Shown here: one piece after another, positions 40,801 through 48,519 of the stretch | Layout: each line of letters starts with the position of its first letter | Position numbering within the stretch: position 1 is the first letter of the stretch | NCBI GenBank assembly: GCA_947623455.1 | Contig: OX392530.1 | Location: forward strand, 35,247,405 to 35,311,404 | From: Mimachlamys varia | Taxonomy: Eukaryota; Mollusca; Bivalvia; Pectinida; Pectinidae | DNA: 64,000 bases | Direction of reading: 5' to 3' | Notes under the pieces: model-generated | The model's input: only the letters and a program-made list of their open reading frames with translations | Databases searched by the model: none | What the model was told of the DNA's origin: nothing | Program-made: the position numbers and the translations under genes

Positions 40801-43800
40801 TGAGTGCAATAGCATTCCTTTATCCCATATGTATTTTAAATATGTCCTGTAATATGTTTGCATTTGTATTTGAATCCTATACATGCGTATCATATGGTAG
40901 ACCATATGCACAACTCATACCGTTAATACACTGTACAATGTATAAACAAAATGTATTGCTGATATATCAGCGAATTACATGCATAGGTGTGATACAGAGT
41001 GTCAATATTGTTGAATTCACATAATAACGAGGGTAAGCAATTTGGCAAGTTTGATAAATATAAACTTAGTACAGTACATAATTGTATTGATTCTGATAAG
41101 TAGTACAGTATACATGTATAGCATCGTATAGAAGCAATGAAAGACGTTCAATGAATGGGATGTGTAAATGTATTTGTCACATACATACTACTTTACACTT
41201 CCTCCCGGTAGCATGACAAACTCAATATCATGAACTAACAGTGTAAGAGAAGTTGAGAGAGACTTGAGAAGAACTTGAGAACGCTTTGTTCCCAAAAGAA
41301 CGTCTGCCCGCGATTACATGACGTCACTTCCGGTATAGTATCCCACCAAAAGTTATCCGCGTCAGAAAATAGTCCGTCATTAAAATATCAATAAAAAAAC
41401 ATTTTGAGAATACACCATTTCAAGCGTAAATATGATATAATAAAGTCAATGACAAAATCTTTATTTTTGAATGATTTTTTTCCACATAATTTTAGTGTTC
41501 ACTGTATTCCTCCGGGCCAATTTTCAGTTTGTTTACGTTCGCCAAAAAAAGATTGCGATCGATGACAGTAGAAGTCGTTTCAAAACGATGGTGTTTAATT
41601 GACATTTCTTATAATAAGAGATATATAAGGTATTGTGTATAGATGATAAACAGATTATCACACAGTATTTTCAGGGTTTGTCGCCCGAACATTTTTTTCA
41701 TGGCTCACACGTGGATAAAATCTCGAGTCCACATACAGAACCTCCCGATTTTATCCACGTGCTCGCGATGAGAAAATTGTTTTCACGACAAACCCTGAAT
41801 ATACAGTGTAATAATCTATACTTATCAAATATGGTTATAGTTTGTACTATACAATATCTATATAACATAATGAGGAAAATATAGATATATATCGCTATTT
41901 ATATCGTTACAACACATGATGGTATCAGTCATTGGTGACGACATTGCATAGATGAGTAGACCGAGTAACCCGATGTATGGTACTTATTAATGCCCTGTGT
42001 GGACGTCGCAATGGAATAAAGTGTGTGATCTGGGGATCATCTTGACCGTCATTGACTTGCTATTATTAAAACTGGTTGATTGCAGACCACTTACCTGATG
42101 GCTATGGCTAGCCGTTTGGGTTATTATCTATTGAAATGAAGATATCTCTATTCAATTATCGATCTCTCTTTTTAATTAGAGATATCTGTTATTTAAATAA
42201 AAAATATACCATTTAAATACAGATATGTCTGGTTGAAATACAGATATCTTTATTTCTAATGCAAATAGAGACATCTTCATTTAAAATACAAATATCTCTA
42301 TTTGAATTACAGATATCTTTATTTCTTGTCCGATTACAGATATCTTTATTTGAAATAGAAATATCTGTATTTGAATTAAAGATATCTATATCTAAGAATA
42401 AAGATATCTTCAATTATTGTTTAAATATGGATATTTACATTTGAAATAGAAATATCTCTGATTGAAATAGATATATCTCTAATTGAATTACAGATATCTC
42501 TATTTTTATAGAGATATCTGTATTAATTACAAAAAAAAAAAACCAGAAATCTTTATTCGAAATTTTCTGTCGACTAACGGTTTTTCTTATATGCATTTTT
42601 GAAAAAGGGAGTGTATTGCATAGTAGAAAATGCAAAAAGAAATGCATGGTAGTGAACTCGTTTTTGTGCTATGCTTGGTCAAAGATACCAAAATGAGCAA
42701 AACACGCGATTAATGTGAAAAATGCTGTTTTGGCCAATTGCAGGATAATTTCATTCAATATCTTCCAGATTTGTGATCAGATATGTATGAATATTTGCAG
42801 AATTGACAAAAAAGTATTTTCTTATTAATGATGGAAGAAAAATTCTTTGAATTATTCTTTTATTTCAAAAAATAAATTTTGGTAACCCCCATCCCTTTTT
42901 TTCTAATGAGAAAATACACCATTTTCCCTATTTTTTGCAGATTTAATGCTTTATAAAAAATCTGGCGACTAGCTTTTTTAGATATTTGACAGATCAAGAG
43001 AAAATGGGTTTCTCAGTCATAAAAACTTGGGAGTAGCCGGGTTGGTGTTTTCGTCCCATTATCAAATGTGTTATTTTTCACTTTTCTAGAGTCAAAAATC
43101 AAAAGCGCTTCAATTACACCAAATATCTTAAACAAACCCAAAATGTAAAAAAAAAATATATCATTGTTGCACAATAGTTGCTTTCTTATGAACATAAAGA
43201 AGTTGTACAGCAAAAATGAACTGGCTGTAATGAAAAATGGCGACACACTGACGATTTTAAATAATCAATTAAGCACAAAACTCATGAAATTTTTGGCCGT
43301 TCATGAAGTGGAAGAAATACATAGAAATACTAAATTTCCAAATGGCTGCCATAATGATCATTTTTAAAAAAAATCTTTTAAAAAATGTTCTACAAATAAC
43401 AGACATTTAATTTTTTTGCTTCATTTTTCAGATGCATATTTGCTATTGAAATTGGTAATAAACTGTTACATATTACAAAGATATATCACTTGAGATCAAA
43501 ACAAGATTTGAACGTGATTGAAACATCACAAGAGCAGATCCTTAAATACAGATATCTTTATTTTAAATACAGATATCTGTATTTACGCGTGTTTGCTAAG
43601 TTTGAAGATGAGTGTATAAACACAAGAAAATAATGATTACTCCCGGATCCTGATCAGTGTTAATGAAACGCTTGTAAGTAACGAGAATACTACACTATTT
43701 TATTTGTGCCTCCGGATAAATTCCTTCCTGATAAATGTCATCAGTCACTTCCTCCCTCGCTGTTCTTAAGGACGCTATAGCAGTGTTAGGACATTCAGCA

Positions 43801-45270
43801 ACACTCCATCTGTATGTCTGGCCATTTTGCGTCACGGCGGCTTTTCTTCCGTTATGCGCAAGAACGAGCCAAGGGAGCAATCGTTTTTCCTATTTGATGG
43901 TTAAGTACAAATACCTCTCGTTCCTGTCCAATAGAGATATATCTCATTGAAATGAAGATATCTGTATTTAAAATAAAGATATCTGTATTTCTATTACAAT
44001 TATAGATATATGTAATTAAAATAGAGATATTTGTAATTGAAATAGTGATATATGTATTTTAAATACAAATATATCTATTCATAATACATATATCTTTATT
44101 TTTAATACAGATATCTTTATTTTTAATACAGATATCTTTACTTACAATGAAAAGCAGCTATTTTGTTATTGAAATAAAGATATATGTAATTTAAATTGAG
44201 ATATCTGCATTTTAGATAGAAATATCTTTATTTCAAATAGATATATCTTTTTTTAAATTAGATATATCTCTATTTCAATTACATATATCTCTATTTTAAT
44301 TAAATATATATATATTTGTTTTATATTAATAAAAAAATATCTTTATTCATAATAGAGATATCTGTATTTAATGGGTAAAAACCCAAACAGCTTGCCATAG
44401 AGGGCCGGAGAACTGTAAGAGAGTGAGAGAGATGTTTTAAAGATATAAATATGTACAAGTAGTGTAACAAAATTAATACATGTGTATAGTGTATATCTGG
44501 TGGTTGACCCTTCTTGTTACATTGTGTTAGCGCTGCTAGCCGTGCTGGTCCAAGTTACAGGAAGTGGTACATGTAAACCAATGACTCACCTGGACTTCGA
44601 AATACGATGTCGATTCTCTGTATTCTTGCCCTCGAAGGTAAAGTTCCTCTCCACCAGACCATAGCTGCACCATCAGAGGCCATACAAATAGTTTTAGCAA
44701 AAGGGCCGTAAACTCCATCCGTTGTACCGGACAATGGGAAATCTGGATTTACAGGCGTTGAATCAAGTTCAAACTGATTTTTCAGGTTTACTGTAAGTGT
44801 GAAAATAATTATCGCATCAACTTCTTTTTAAATAAGATAAATGACTTAATTCATATCACATAGCAATGAGTCACAGTTTTGATCATTTGTTGTTATATGA
44901 AAATATAAAAATTGTTTCTCGATGAGAACAGTTTACATTATAGCTCATAAAAGACGTGTCTAAGAAGTAGCCTCTAAACTGCTATATGCGATATGTATAT
45001 ATTTTCTTTTCTTAAATGATTGATTCAATTTTTTAAATAATGTATCACGATCACAGCTAAAGCAAATGTCAATATATTTGAGATCATTGTGTTCTGGTTT
45101 TGCTGCCAAATATACAAATTGAAGTTCACTTTATTCTAATTGAGTAATAGCTGACAGTAATCACCTTAAACAGTAAACAGTGTAAACTTACTACCCGTTC
45201 GGATCCCTGGAAACAAACTCAACAGAAATATCCCAAACACTATTGACACAGTCCCTTTGGGCCTCTCCAT
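31647..45270 (-). CDS. Gene B: FTP-like/EGF type I membrane receptor, 634 aa, 13 exons
   Basis: Exons: 45192-45270, 44590-44790, 38699-38905, 38297-38434, 37494-37628, 36859-36993, 36305-36445, 35986-36120, 35280-35417, 34757-34891, 33094-33189, 32314-32502 and 31647-31822. All introns are phase 1 and the sum is 1905 bp. Order: signal peptide (1-26), FTP / F5/8C-like domain (27-162), eight EGF-like modules (163-513), membrane helix (~521-542), and a ~90-residue cytoplasmic tail. The modules follow the CxCxxxGCNxxxGxC...GCxxGWxxxxC pattern of MEGF10/Draper/scavenger-receptor-F ectodomains. The tail carries YEVV, YEKL, YDTV and YRVL. A surface recognition receptor is the natural reading; ligand and partners are unknown. 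The lectin fold is recognisable, but I cannot find the canonical fucose-binding motif. It was duplicated with gene A, which has a far larger fourth intron. Confidence 0.85.
32314..32502 (-). CDS. Gene B exon 12: transmembrane helix and juxtamembrane
   Basis: Encodes TAAVGICAGSG and then VVIIVLVIIVIV, a single hydrophobic helix followed by QTRRLSMKNKD, the usual positive stop-transfer on the inner face. Acceptor CCTCACAG, donor GTAACT; phase 1-1. Confidence 0.85.
32700..32757 (+). mobile_element. Short remnant of the retroelement seen at 48971-49717
   Basis: GTGTCGTCGACGAAACAGAA and the following ~30 bp match, in plus orientation, the 3' region of the reverse-transcriptase element at 48971-49717. 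It lies in intron 11 of gene B. Confidence 0.5.
33094..33189 (-). CDS. Gene B exon 11: membrane-proximal EGF-like half-module
   Basis: A 96-bp exon encoding DCQNGYYGVNCEKVCPNDCN and then FCIQTNGYC. It is shorter than the other modules and probably truncated. Phase 1-1, donor GTGAGT. Confidence 0.8.
33818..33932. repeat. MITE-like palindrome in intron 10 of gene B
   Basis: Arms of about 42 bp (AGTCCTATAACACACATTGC mirrored by AATGTGTGTTATAGGACT) enclose a second perfect stem, AAAGCCCTAC...GTAGGGCTTT. It has no coding capacity. Confidence 0.75.
33933..34551. other. Intron 10 of gene B, nothing firm seen
   Basis: A plus-strand frame from 33911 (63 codons, hydrophobic start, then an acidic N-glycosylation-rich segment) overlaps the palindrome and has no splice or homology support. 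The rest is AT-rich. Confidence 0.4.
34552..34674 (-). CDS. Possible cassette exon of gene B (uncertain)
   Basis: A 123-bp open segment has an AG acceptor (ATGACAG) and a good donor, AAAA|GTAAGC. It is phase 1-1, so it could be inserted between exons 10 and 11 without breaking the frame. It encodes ELTNISEHFDLKEQAQTCLV and more, with two cysteines and no EGF pattern. The polypyrimidine tract is weak. It may be chance or a transposon remnant, and it was left out of the 634-residue model. Confidence 0.3.
34757..34891 (-). CDS. Gene B exon 10: EGF-like module 7
   Basis: A 135-bp phase 1-1 exon with CRSGHFGVSCLKQCYC, then GGCNHVTGIC and GCLPGWMGVTC. It has a full set of cysteines. Confidence 0.85.
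35280..35417 (-). CDS. Gene B exon 9: EGF-like module 6
   Basis: A 138-bp phase 1-1 exon with CPENLFGEDCLFTCHC, then GCNRFNGTC and GCSAGYIGGSC. Donor GTAAGA. Confidence 0.85.
35986..36120 (-). CDS. Gene B exon 8: EGF-like module 5
   Basis: A 135-bp phase 1-1 exon with CVAPFFGKNCSSQCRC, then ECNHVNGTC and GCISGWMGTSC. The acceptor is TCTCTAG, the donor GTAAAT. The plus-strand frame over it is antisense. Confidence 0.85.
36305..36445 (-). CDS. Gene B exon 7: EGF-like module 4
   Basis: A 141-bp phase 1-1 exon with CSGGMFGKECTNRCHC, then GCNKTTGICYDTNTGC and GWISSSC. It is two residues longer than most modules, from DTNTG. Confidence 0.85.
36446..36858 (-). other. Intron 6 of gene B, nothing seen
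   Basis: AT-rich intronic sequence between two EGF exons, without recognisable repeats or coding signal. Confidence 0.6.
36859..36993 (-). CDS. Gene B exon 6: EGF-like module 3
   Basis: A 135-bp phase 1-1 exon with CSNTNFGENCLSTCHC, then GCNTVTGHC and GCTAGWMGESC. Acceptor TTTTAG, donor GTAAGT. Confidence 0.85.
37138..37302 (-). mobile_element. 3' remnant of the reverse-transcriptase element
   Basis: AGAGAATACCAAAGCGTCAA and the following ~150 bp, ending ACGCCATGTAAAT, match 48984-49100 with an internal difference. This is a second truncated copy of the same retroelement 3' end, in intron 5 of gene B. Confidence 0.65.
37494..37628 (-). CDS. Gene B exon 5: EGF-like module 2
   Basis: A 135-bp phase 1-1 exon with CSSVTFGENCIEECHC, then GCDEITGLC and GCQAGYHSSSC. 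The inferred donor is CAAG|GTCGGT, unusual at +3, but length and phase match the neighbouring modules. Confidence 0.8.
37658..37743. repeat. Hairpin element in intron 4 of gene B
   Basis: GACATTCATTAGTGTGTAGC and onwards is mirrored by a right arm ending CACCACTGAATGTC. The central stem is GCGCACCTAC against GTAGGTGCGC. It lies right beside exon 5 and looks like a short MITE. Confidence 0.7.
37897..38344. repeat. Short (~7 unit) EGF-exon-derived 67-bp array in gene B
   Basis: Same unit, same orientation and same position (intron 4, abutting exon 4) as the giant array of gene A, but only about 450 bp. It ends at about 37897 in unrelated unique intron sequence, so both borders are visible here. 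Each unit again contains GTAAGTACAGTC or a close variant on the minus strand. Confidence 0.92.
38297..38434 (-). CDS. Gene B exon 4: EGF-like module 1
   Basis: A 138-bp phase 1-1 exon encoding GCFTYKYGDKCQHSC, then CKHGCNPDNGVC and CDSTHCSAGWTGPVYCNQ. The gene-proximal donor AAT|GTAAGT at 38296 gives the right phase for exon 5. Later donors in the array would shift frame or meet a stop. Confidence 0.85.
38699..38905 (-). CDS. Gene B exon 3: second half of FTP-like domain
   Basis: A 207-bp phase 1-1 exon with RADGFALWVSNDTGIPSG, a cysteine pair NKCYE...TSC, and the ending LCEVDVYG. Donor GTAATA, as in gene A. Confidence 0.85.
38906..41651 (-). other. Gene B intron 2, part collinear with gene A
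   Basis: About 38906-41170 aligns with gene A's intron (20652-22800, then 26090-26270), confirming the duplication. No exon is recognised inside. From about 41190 the sequence is specific to gene B. Confidence 0.6.
41652..41818. repeat. MITE-like palindrome in intron 2 of gene B
   Basis: AGATTATCACACAGTATTTT then CAGGGTTTGTCG is mirrored by CGACAAACCCTGAATATACA and ATAATCT. An inner stem is CACGTGGATAAAATC against GATTTTATCCACGTG. It is absent from gene A's intron. Confidence 0.75.
42102..44400. mobile_element. 2.3-kb foldback-type element with palindromic satellite ends
   Basis: The ends are inverted repeats matching 19 of 21: CTATGGCTAGCCGTTTGGGT at 42102 and the complement of ACCCAAACAGCTTGCCATAG at 44381-44400. 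Inside each end lie many ~23-bp units, each a palindrome centred on GATATC with A/T-rich arms (42130-42530 and 43930-44370, plus two units near 43555). The ~1.4-kb middle is AT-rich with one short open frame. This resembles foldback transposons. I could not see a convincing target duplication. It is absent from gene A. Confidence 0.7.
43695..43880 (-). CDS. Short open frame inside the foldback element
   Basis: A 61-codon frame contains GRKAAVTQNGQTYRWSVAEC, then PNTAIASLRTAREEVTDDIY. Its composition is more protein-like and GC-richer than its surroundings. I do not recognise the family. It may be a captured gene fragment or an exon of the element's own protein. Confidence 0.3.
   Translation of the reverse strand: MLPWLVLAHNGRKAAVTQNGQTYRWSVAECPNTAIASLRTAREEVTDDIYQEGIYPEAQIK
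44590..44790 (-). CDS. Gene B exon 2: first half of FTP-like domain
   Basis: A 201-bp phase 1-1 exon with GTTDGVYGPFAKTICMAS, then VWWRGTLPSRARIQRIDIVF. Acceptor CTTACAG, donor CCAG|GTGAGT. Confidence 0.85.
45192..45270 (-). CDS. Gene B exon 1: start codon and signal peptide
   Basis: Encodes MERPKGTVSIVFGIFLLSLF then PGIRTG, a standard secretory leader, ending in phase 1 at GTAAGT. Confidence 0.85.
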
Positions 45271-45395
45271 TTCTAACAAGTATATGTCACTGACAGTGGT
45301 CATACTCCTGTCCACGTTAAAATGACCATACCATTTCGTCGTGCGAATACACTGCACACCACACCTAGTGGAACAGATTCAGACCAGGAAGTAGT
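45271..45395 (-). promoter_or_regulatory. Conserved 5' flank of gene B with ETS-like site
   Basis: Collinear with the gene A flank. CAGGAAGT (45385-45392) and the AAATGGTATGGTCATT block are retained. Promoter status is inferred only from position. Confidence 0.35.
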
Positions 45396-45964
45396 CTTAA
45401 TACGTAACGGGCACCACAGTGGGTAGTTTGTACACTTAAACAGGTTAATTACGGCTTATAAGTATTATGACAGTTTTACAGACGCATTCCAAAGGTTTTC
45501 TTTTGATTTGAATTCTTTACCTCGATCTTTTTAACAATATCAAAGACAACCTATCGATTACATTATAACGCTATACACGGAAAAGCTGGCAGACCGATTG
45601 TTAAGAAGATAAGTTAATTCGTTTCATGTGTACATGTACAGTACTATGATACCATGTATGTACACCACTGTGCACGTGGAGAACACAACAAGCTAGACGC
45701 TACCTTTCATCGACCTGAGATCTCATAACTTAATCTGTGTGATTGTTAATGTAAAGACTAAGAGTGACCTAACTCTTTGTTAAATGTCAGCGATTCATTT
45801 GGACTTTTTAGGCAGTATTATGCAATACCTGTTATGCGTCATTATTGTTATAAGTCATACGCAGTTAGTTTTTACCAAAACAGAAGTTTGATATGTCTGT
45901 CTTAATCATCAGCTAAACCATTACAGGCATTGCACTATACCGTCGAAATCACAACCGATCGGGT

Positions 45965-46372
45965 TCAGTACACAGCTGATTGGGATACGTTGATCGGAAA
46001 AGTTGAACCATTCTCATCTTCCAATTCATTACTTATTAAATCCTGCAGCAGTATCTCATCAATAACTACTGCTGTTGTCATTTCTTCAAGATCATCTTTA
46101 CCAAATAGACAAGTACTAGCAGGCGACAACAATGCCGAGCCTCCAATGCCAAGGGAAATGGAGGAGTTCGATTCGATCAAGGGGAATAACTCATACAAAA
46201 GTTCCGGTGTAACGTGAAAAAAATGACCCGGGTGTAAAACTTCCCACCGTTGAAATCTACGGTTGGTCACACTCATAGGACGAATTACATAAATATCGAG
46301 TGGCTCATTGTTGTACAGATGGCCGTGTAAGAATTCTACTGTGAAATAACGACCACGGGTAACTTCTGTCAC
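45965..46372 (-). CDS. Uncharacterised intronless open frame, 135 aa
   Basis: A clean frame with mixed amino-acid content (RGRYFTVEFLHGHLYNN, then FHVTPELLYELFPLIESNSS and an acidic C-terminal third). It sits in DNA at about 45932-46540 that is absent from the paralogous flank of gene A, so it probably arrived with an insertion. The GC content looks higher than the flanks. I recognise no family and see no signal peptide or helix. It may be a transposon-derived gene fragment. Confidence 0.35.
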   Translation of the reverse strand: MTEVTRGRYFTVEFLHGHLYNNEPLDIYVIRPMSVTNRRFQRWEVLHPGHFFHVTPELLYELFPLIESNSSISLGIGGSALLSPASTCLFGKDDLEEMTTAVVIDEILLQDLISNELEDENGSTFPINVSQSAVY

Positions 46373-46437
46373 GTAGAATAATTACCCGGGTAGTGTTTTG
46401 ATGCGGGGTCACATTTTCACGCTACACTACTGACAAA

Positions 46438-46500
46438 CCCTTATATTTTCACTGCAAAATCTTATAGTTTCACTGCAAAATCTTATATTTTCACTGCTCA
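46438..46500. repeat. Three tandem ~21-bp TTTCACTGCAAAATCTTATA units
   Basis: Short tandem run at the right end of the insertion carrying the 135-codon frame. Its mirror TGCAGTGAAAATA follows at 46503, so it may form that element's terminal stem. Confidence 0.6.
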
Positions 46501-47058
46501 TTACTGCAGTGAAAATAGAAATGTTATCAGTTTAATAATTTTCAATATTTCAAAGGCAAATATGTAATAAAAGTCTATATATAACAGTCTTACTGTAAAC
46601 ACAATCCGCACATAGTAAAACAGCTTATGCATGTATAATAAATACAATTATATACATATTGTACCAGGGCTACACCAGCATTTTAAAAGAAGTATTACAT
46701 ATGAGGCTACCTTACTCAGACAAACATGTACTCTGTACATTGTACGGACCCATGACTGATCGGTGTCTTATTGTTCATTGTGCTTAATTGGTCGACCGGT
46801 ATTGGGCAGTCACGTAATCCTTTGTATTCAAAACCGTTTATATTACGGCAGTACCGACTCTTTCACCCCCTTAACCTAAATGCATAATTGTGATTTATAC
46901 ACCATAACATATCCTTAGTAATCATATACATATATAGAGGGTGAACAATGTATGAATGACACAAAAAGTAGGGACTTACACATGCGGCAAGCGTGAAATG
47001 CCTAGATAATACATCAAATAAATTTGATGTAACCACATCTCCTGCTGATAAGTCTAGA

Positions 47059-48165
47059 TGTTCTGATTTCTACTATTCACGTTCTGATATCTACTGTACA
47101 TGTTATGTTGTGTATTGTACGCGTTCTGTTGTCTATTGTCCACGTGCTGCTGTCTACTGTGCACGTGCTGTTGTCTTCTGTGCAAGTTCTGATATATATT
47201 GTACACGTTCTGATGTCTACTGTACATGTTCTGATGTCTACTGTACATGTTCTGATGTCTACTGTACACGTTCTGATGTCAACTGTACATGTTCTGTTGT
47301 CTACTGTTTCTGATCTGATGTCTACAGTACACGTTCCTATGTCTACAGTACACGTTCTGATGTGTACTGTACACGTTCTGATGACATGTGTACATGTTCT
47401 GATGTTTACTGTACATGTTCTGATGTCTACTGTACACGTTCTGGTGTCTACTGTACACGTTCTGATGTCTACTGTACATGTTCTGATGTTTACTGTACAT
47501 GTTCTGATGTCTACTGTACACGTTCTGGTGTCTACTGTACACGTTCTTATGTCTACTGTACACATTCTGATGTCTACTGTACATATTCTGATGTCTACTG
47601 TACATGTTCTGATGTCTACTGTACACGTTCTGGTGTCTACTGTACACGTTCTGATGTCTACTGTACATGTTCTGATGTCATGTGTACATGTTCTGATGTT
47701 TACTGTACACGTTCTGGTGTCTACTGTACACGTTCTGATGTGCATTGTACATGTTCTGATGTCTACTGTACACGTTCTGATGTATAATGTACACGTTCCG
47801 ATGTGCACTGTATATGTTCTGATGTTTAATGTACGCGTTCTGATGTCTACTGTACACGCTTTGGTGTCTACTGTACATGTTCTGATGTCTACTGTACATG
47901 TTCTGATGTCCACTATACATGTTCTGATGTCTACTGTTCATGTTCCATGTCTACTGTACACGTTCTGATGTCCACGGTACATGTTCTGATGTCTACTGTA
48001 CACGTTATGATGTCTTCTGTACACGTTCTGATGTCAACTGTACATGTTCCGATGTCTACTGTACACGTTCTGATGTCTACTGTACACGTTCTGATGTCTG
48101 CTGTTCATGTTCTGATGTCTACTGTACATATTCTGATGTCTACTGTACATGTTCTGATGGATACT
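47059..48165. repeat. 21-bp minisatellite, copy upstream of gene B
   Basis: About 52 copies of the same GTTCTGATGTCTACTGTACAC family as 28615-29640, in the same position relative to the gene and the same orientation. It gives long apparent frames on both strands (287 and 278 codons), which I treat as by-products of a period divisible by three. Confidence 0.9.
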
Positions 48166-48519
48166 GTATACATTACAGAATTTTAGTTCTAACTAACTTA
48201 AAGTCAATTAAAGTTTTTGCAAAATTTGTACAAAACAATTAAACGTATTTTGTTTTTTAAAGCCACCACATCTTTATGCGGTTTGGTCATACTACTCCCA
48301 TACTACGTTTATGAACATCTTTGACATCGATTGCCGTTATTTCGTAATTAGGGTTTTTCACCAACTGGTGAAAAAAAGTCGTTTTGTTTCTGTCCTGTTT
48401 CTTTTCTTATTATTCTTCCCACGAAATTTGTGGAGTCTATATCTTGTAATCTATAAGGTATATATTAATAATCTTTATGCATATTATAGATGATTATGTA
48501 ACGGTGTCAACCTCGGTAT
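48166..48519. other. Unique AT-rich spacer, nothing seen
   Basis: No gene, repeat or RNA recognised between the minisatellite and the ~430-bp repeat family. Confidence 0.5.

Noticed and set aside
42213..42444. Frames of 61-66 codons rich in Ile/Ser/Asp
   Set aside because: Translations of the GATATC palindromic satellite of the foldback element.
47077..47968. Overlapping 278- and 287-codon frames on opposite strands
   Set aside because: Both are translations of the same 21-bp minisatellite. A period divisible by three keeps several frames open without selection.
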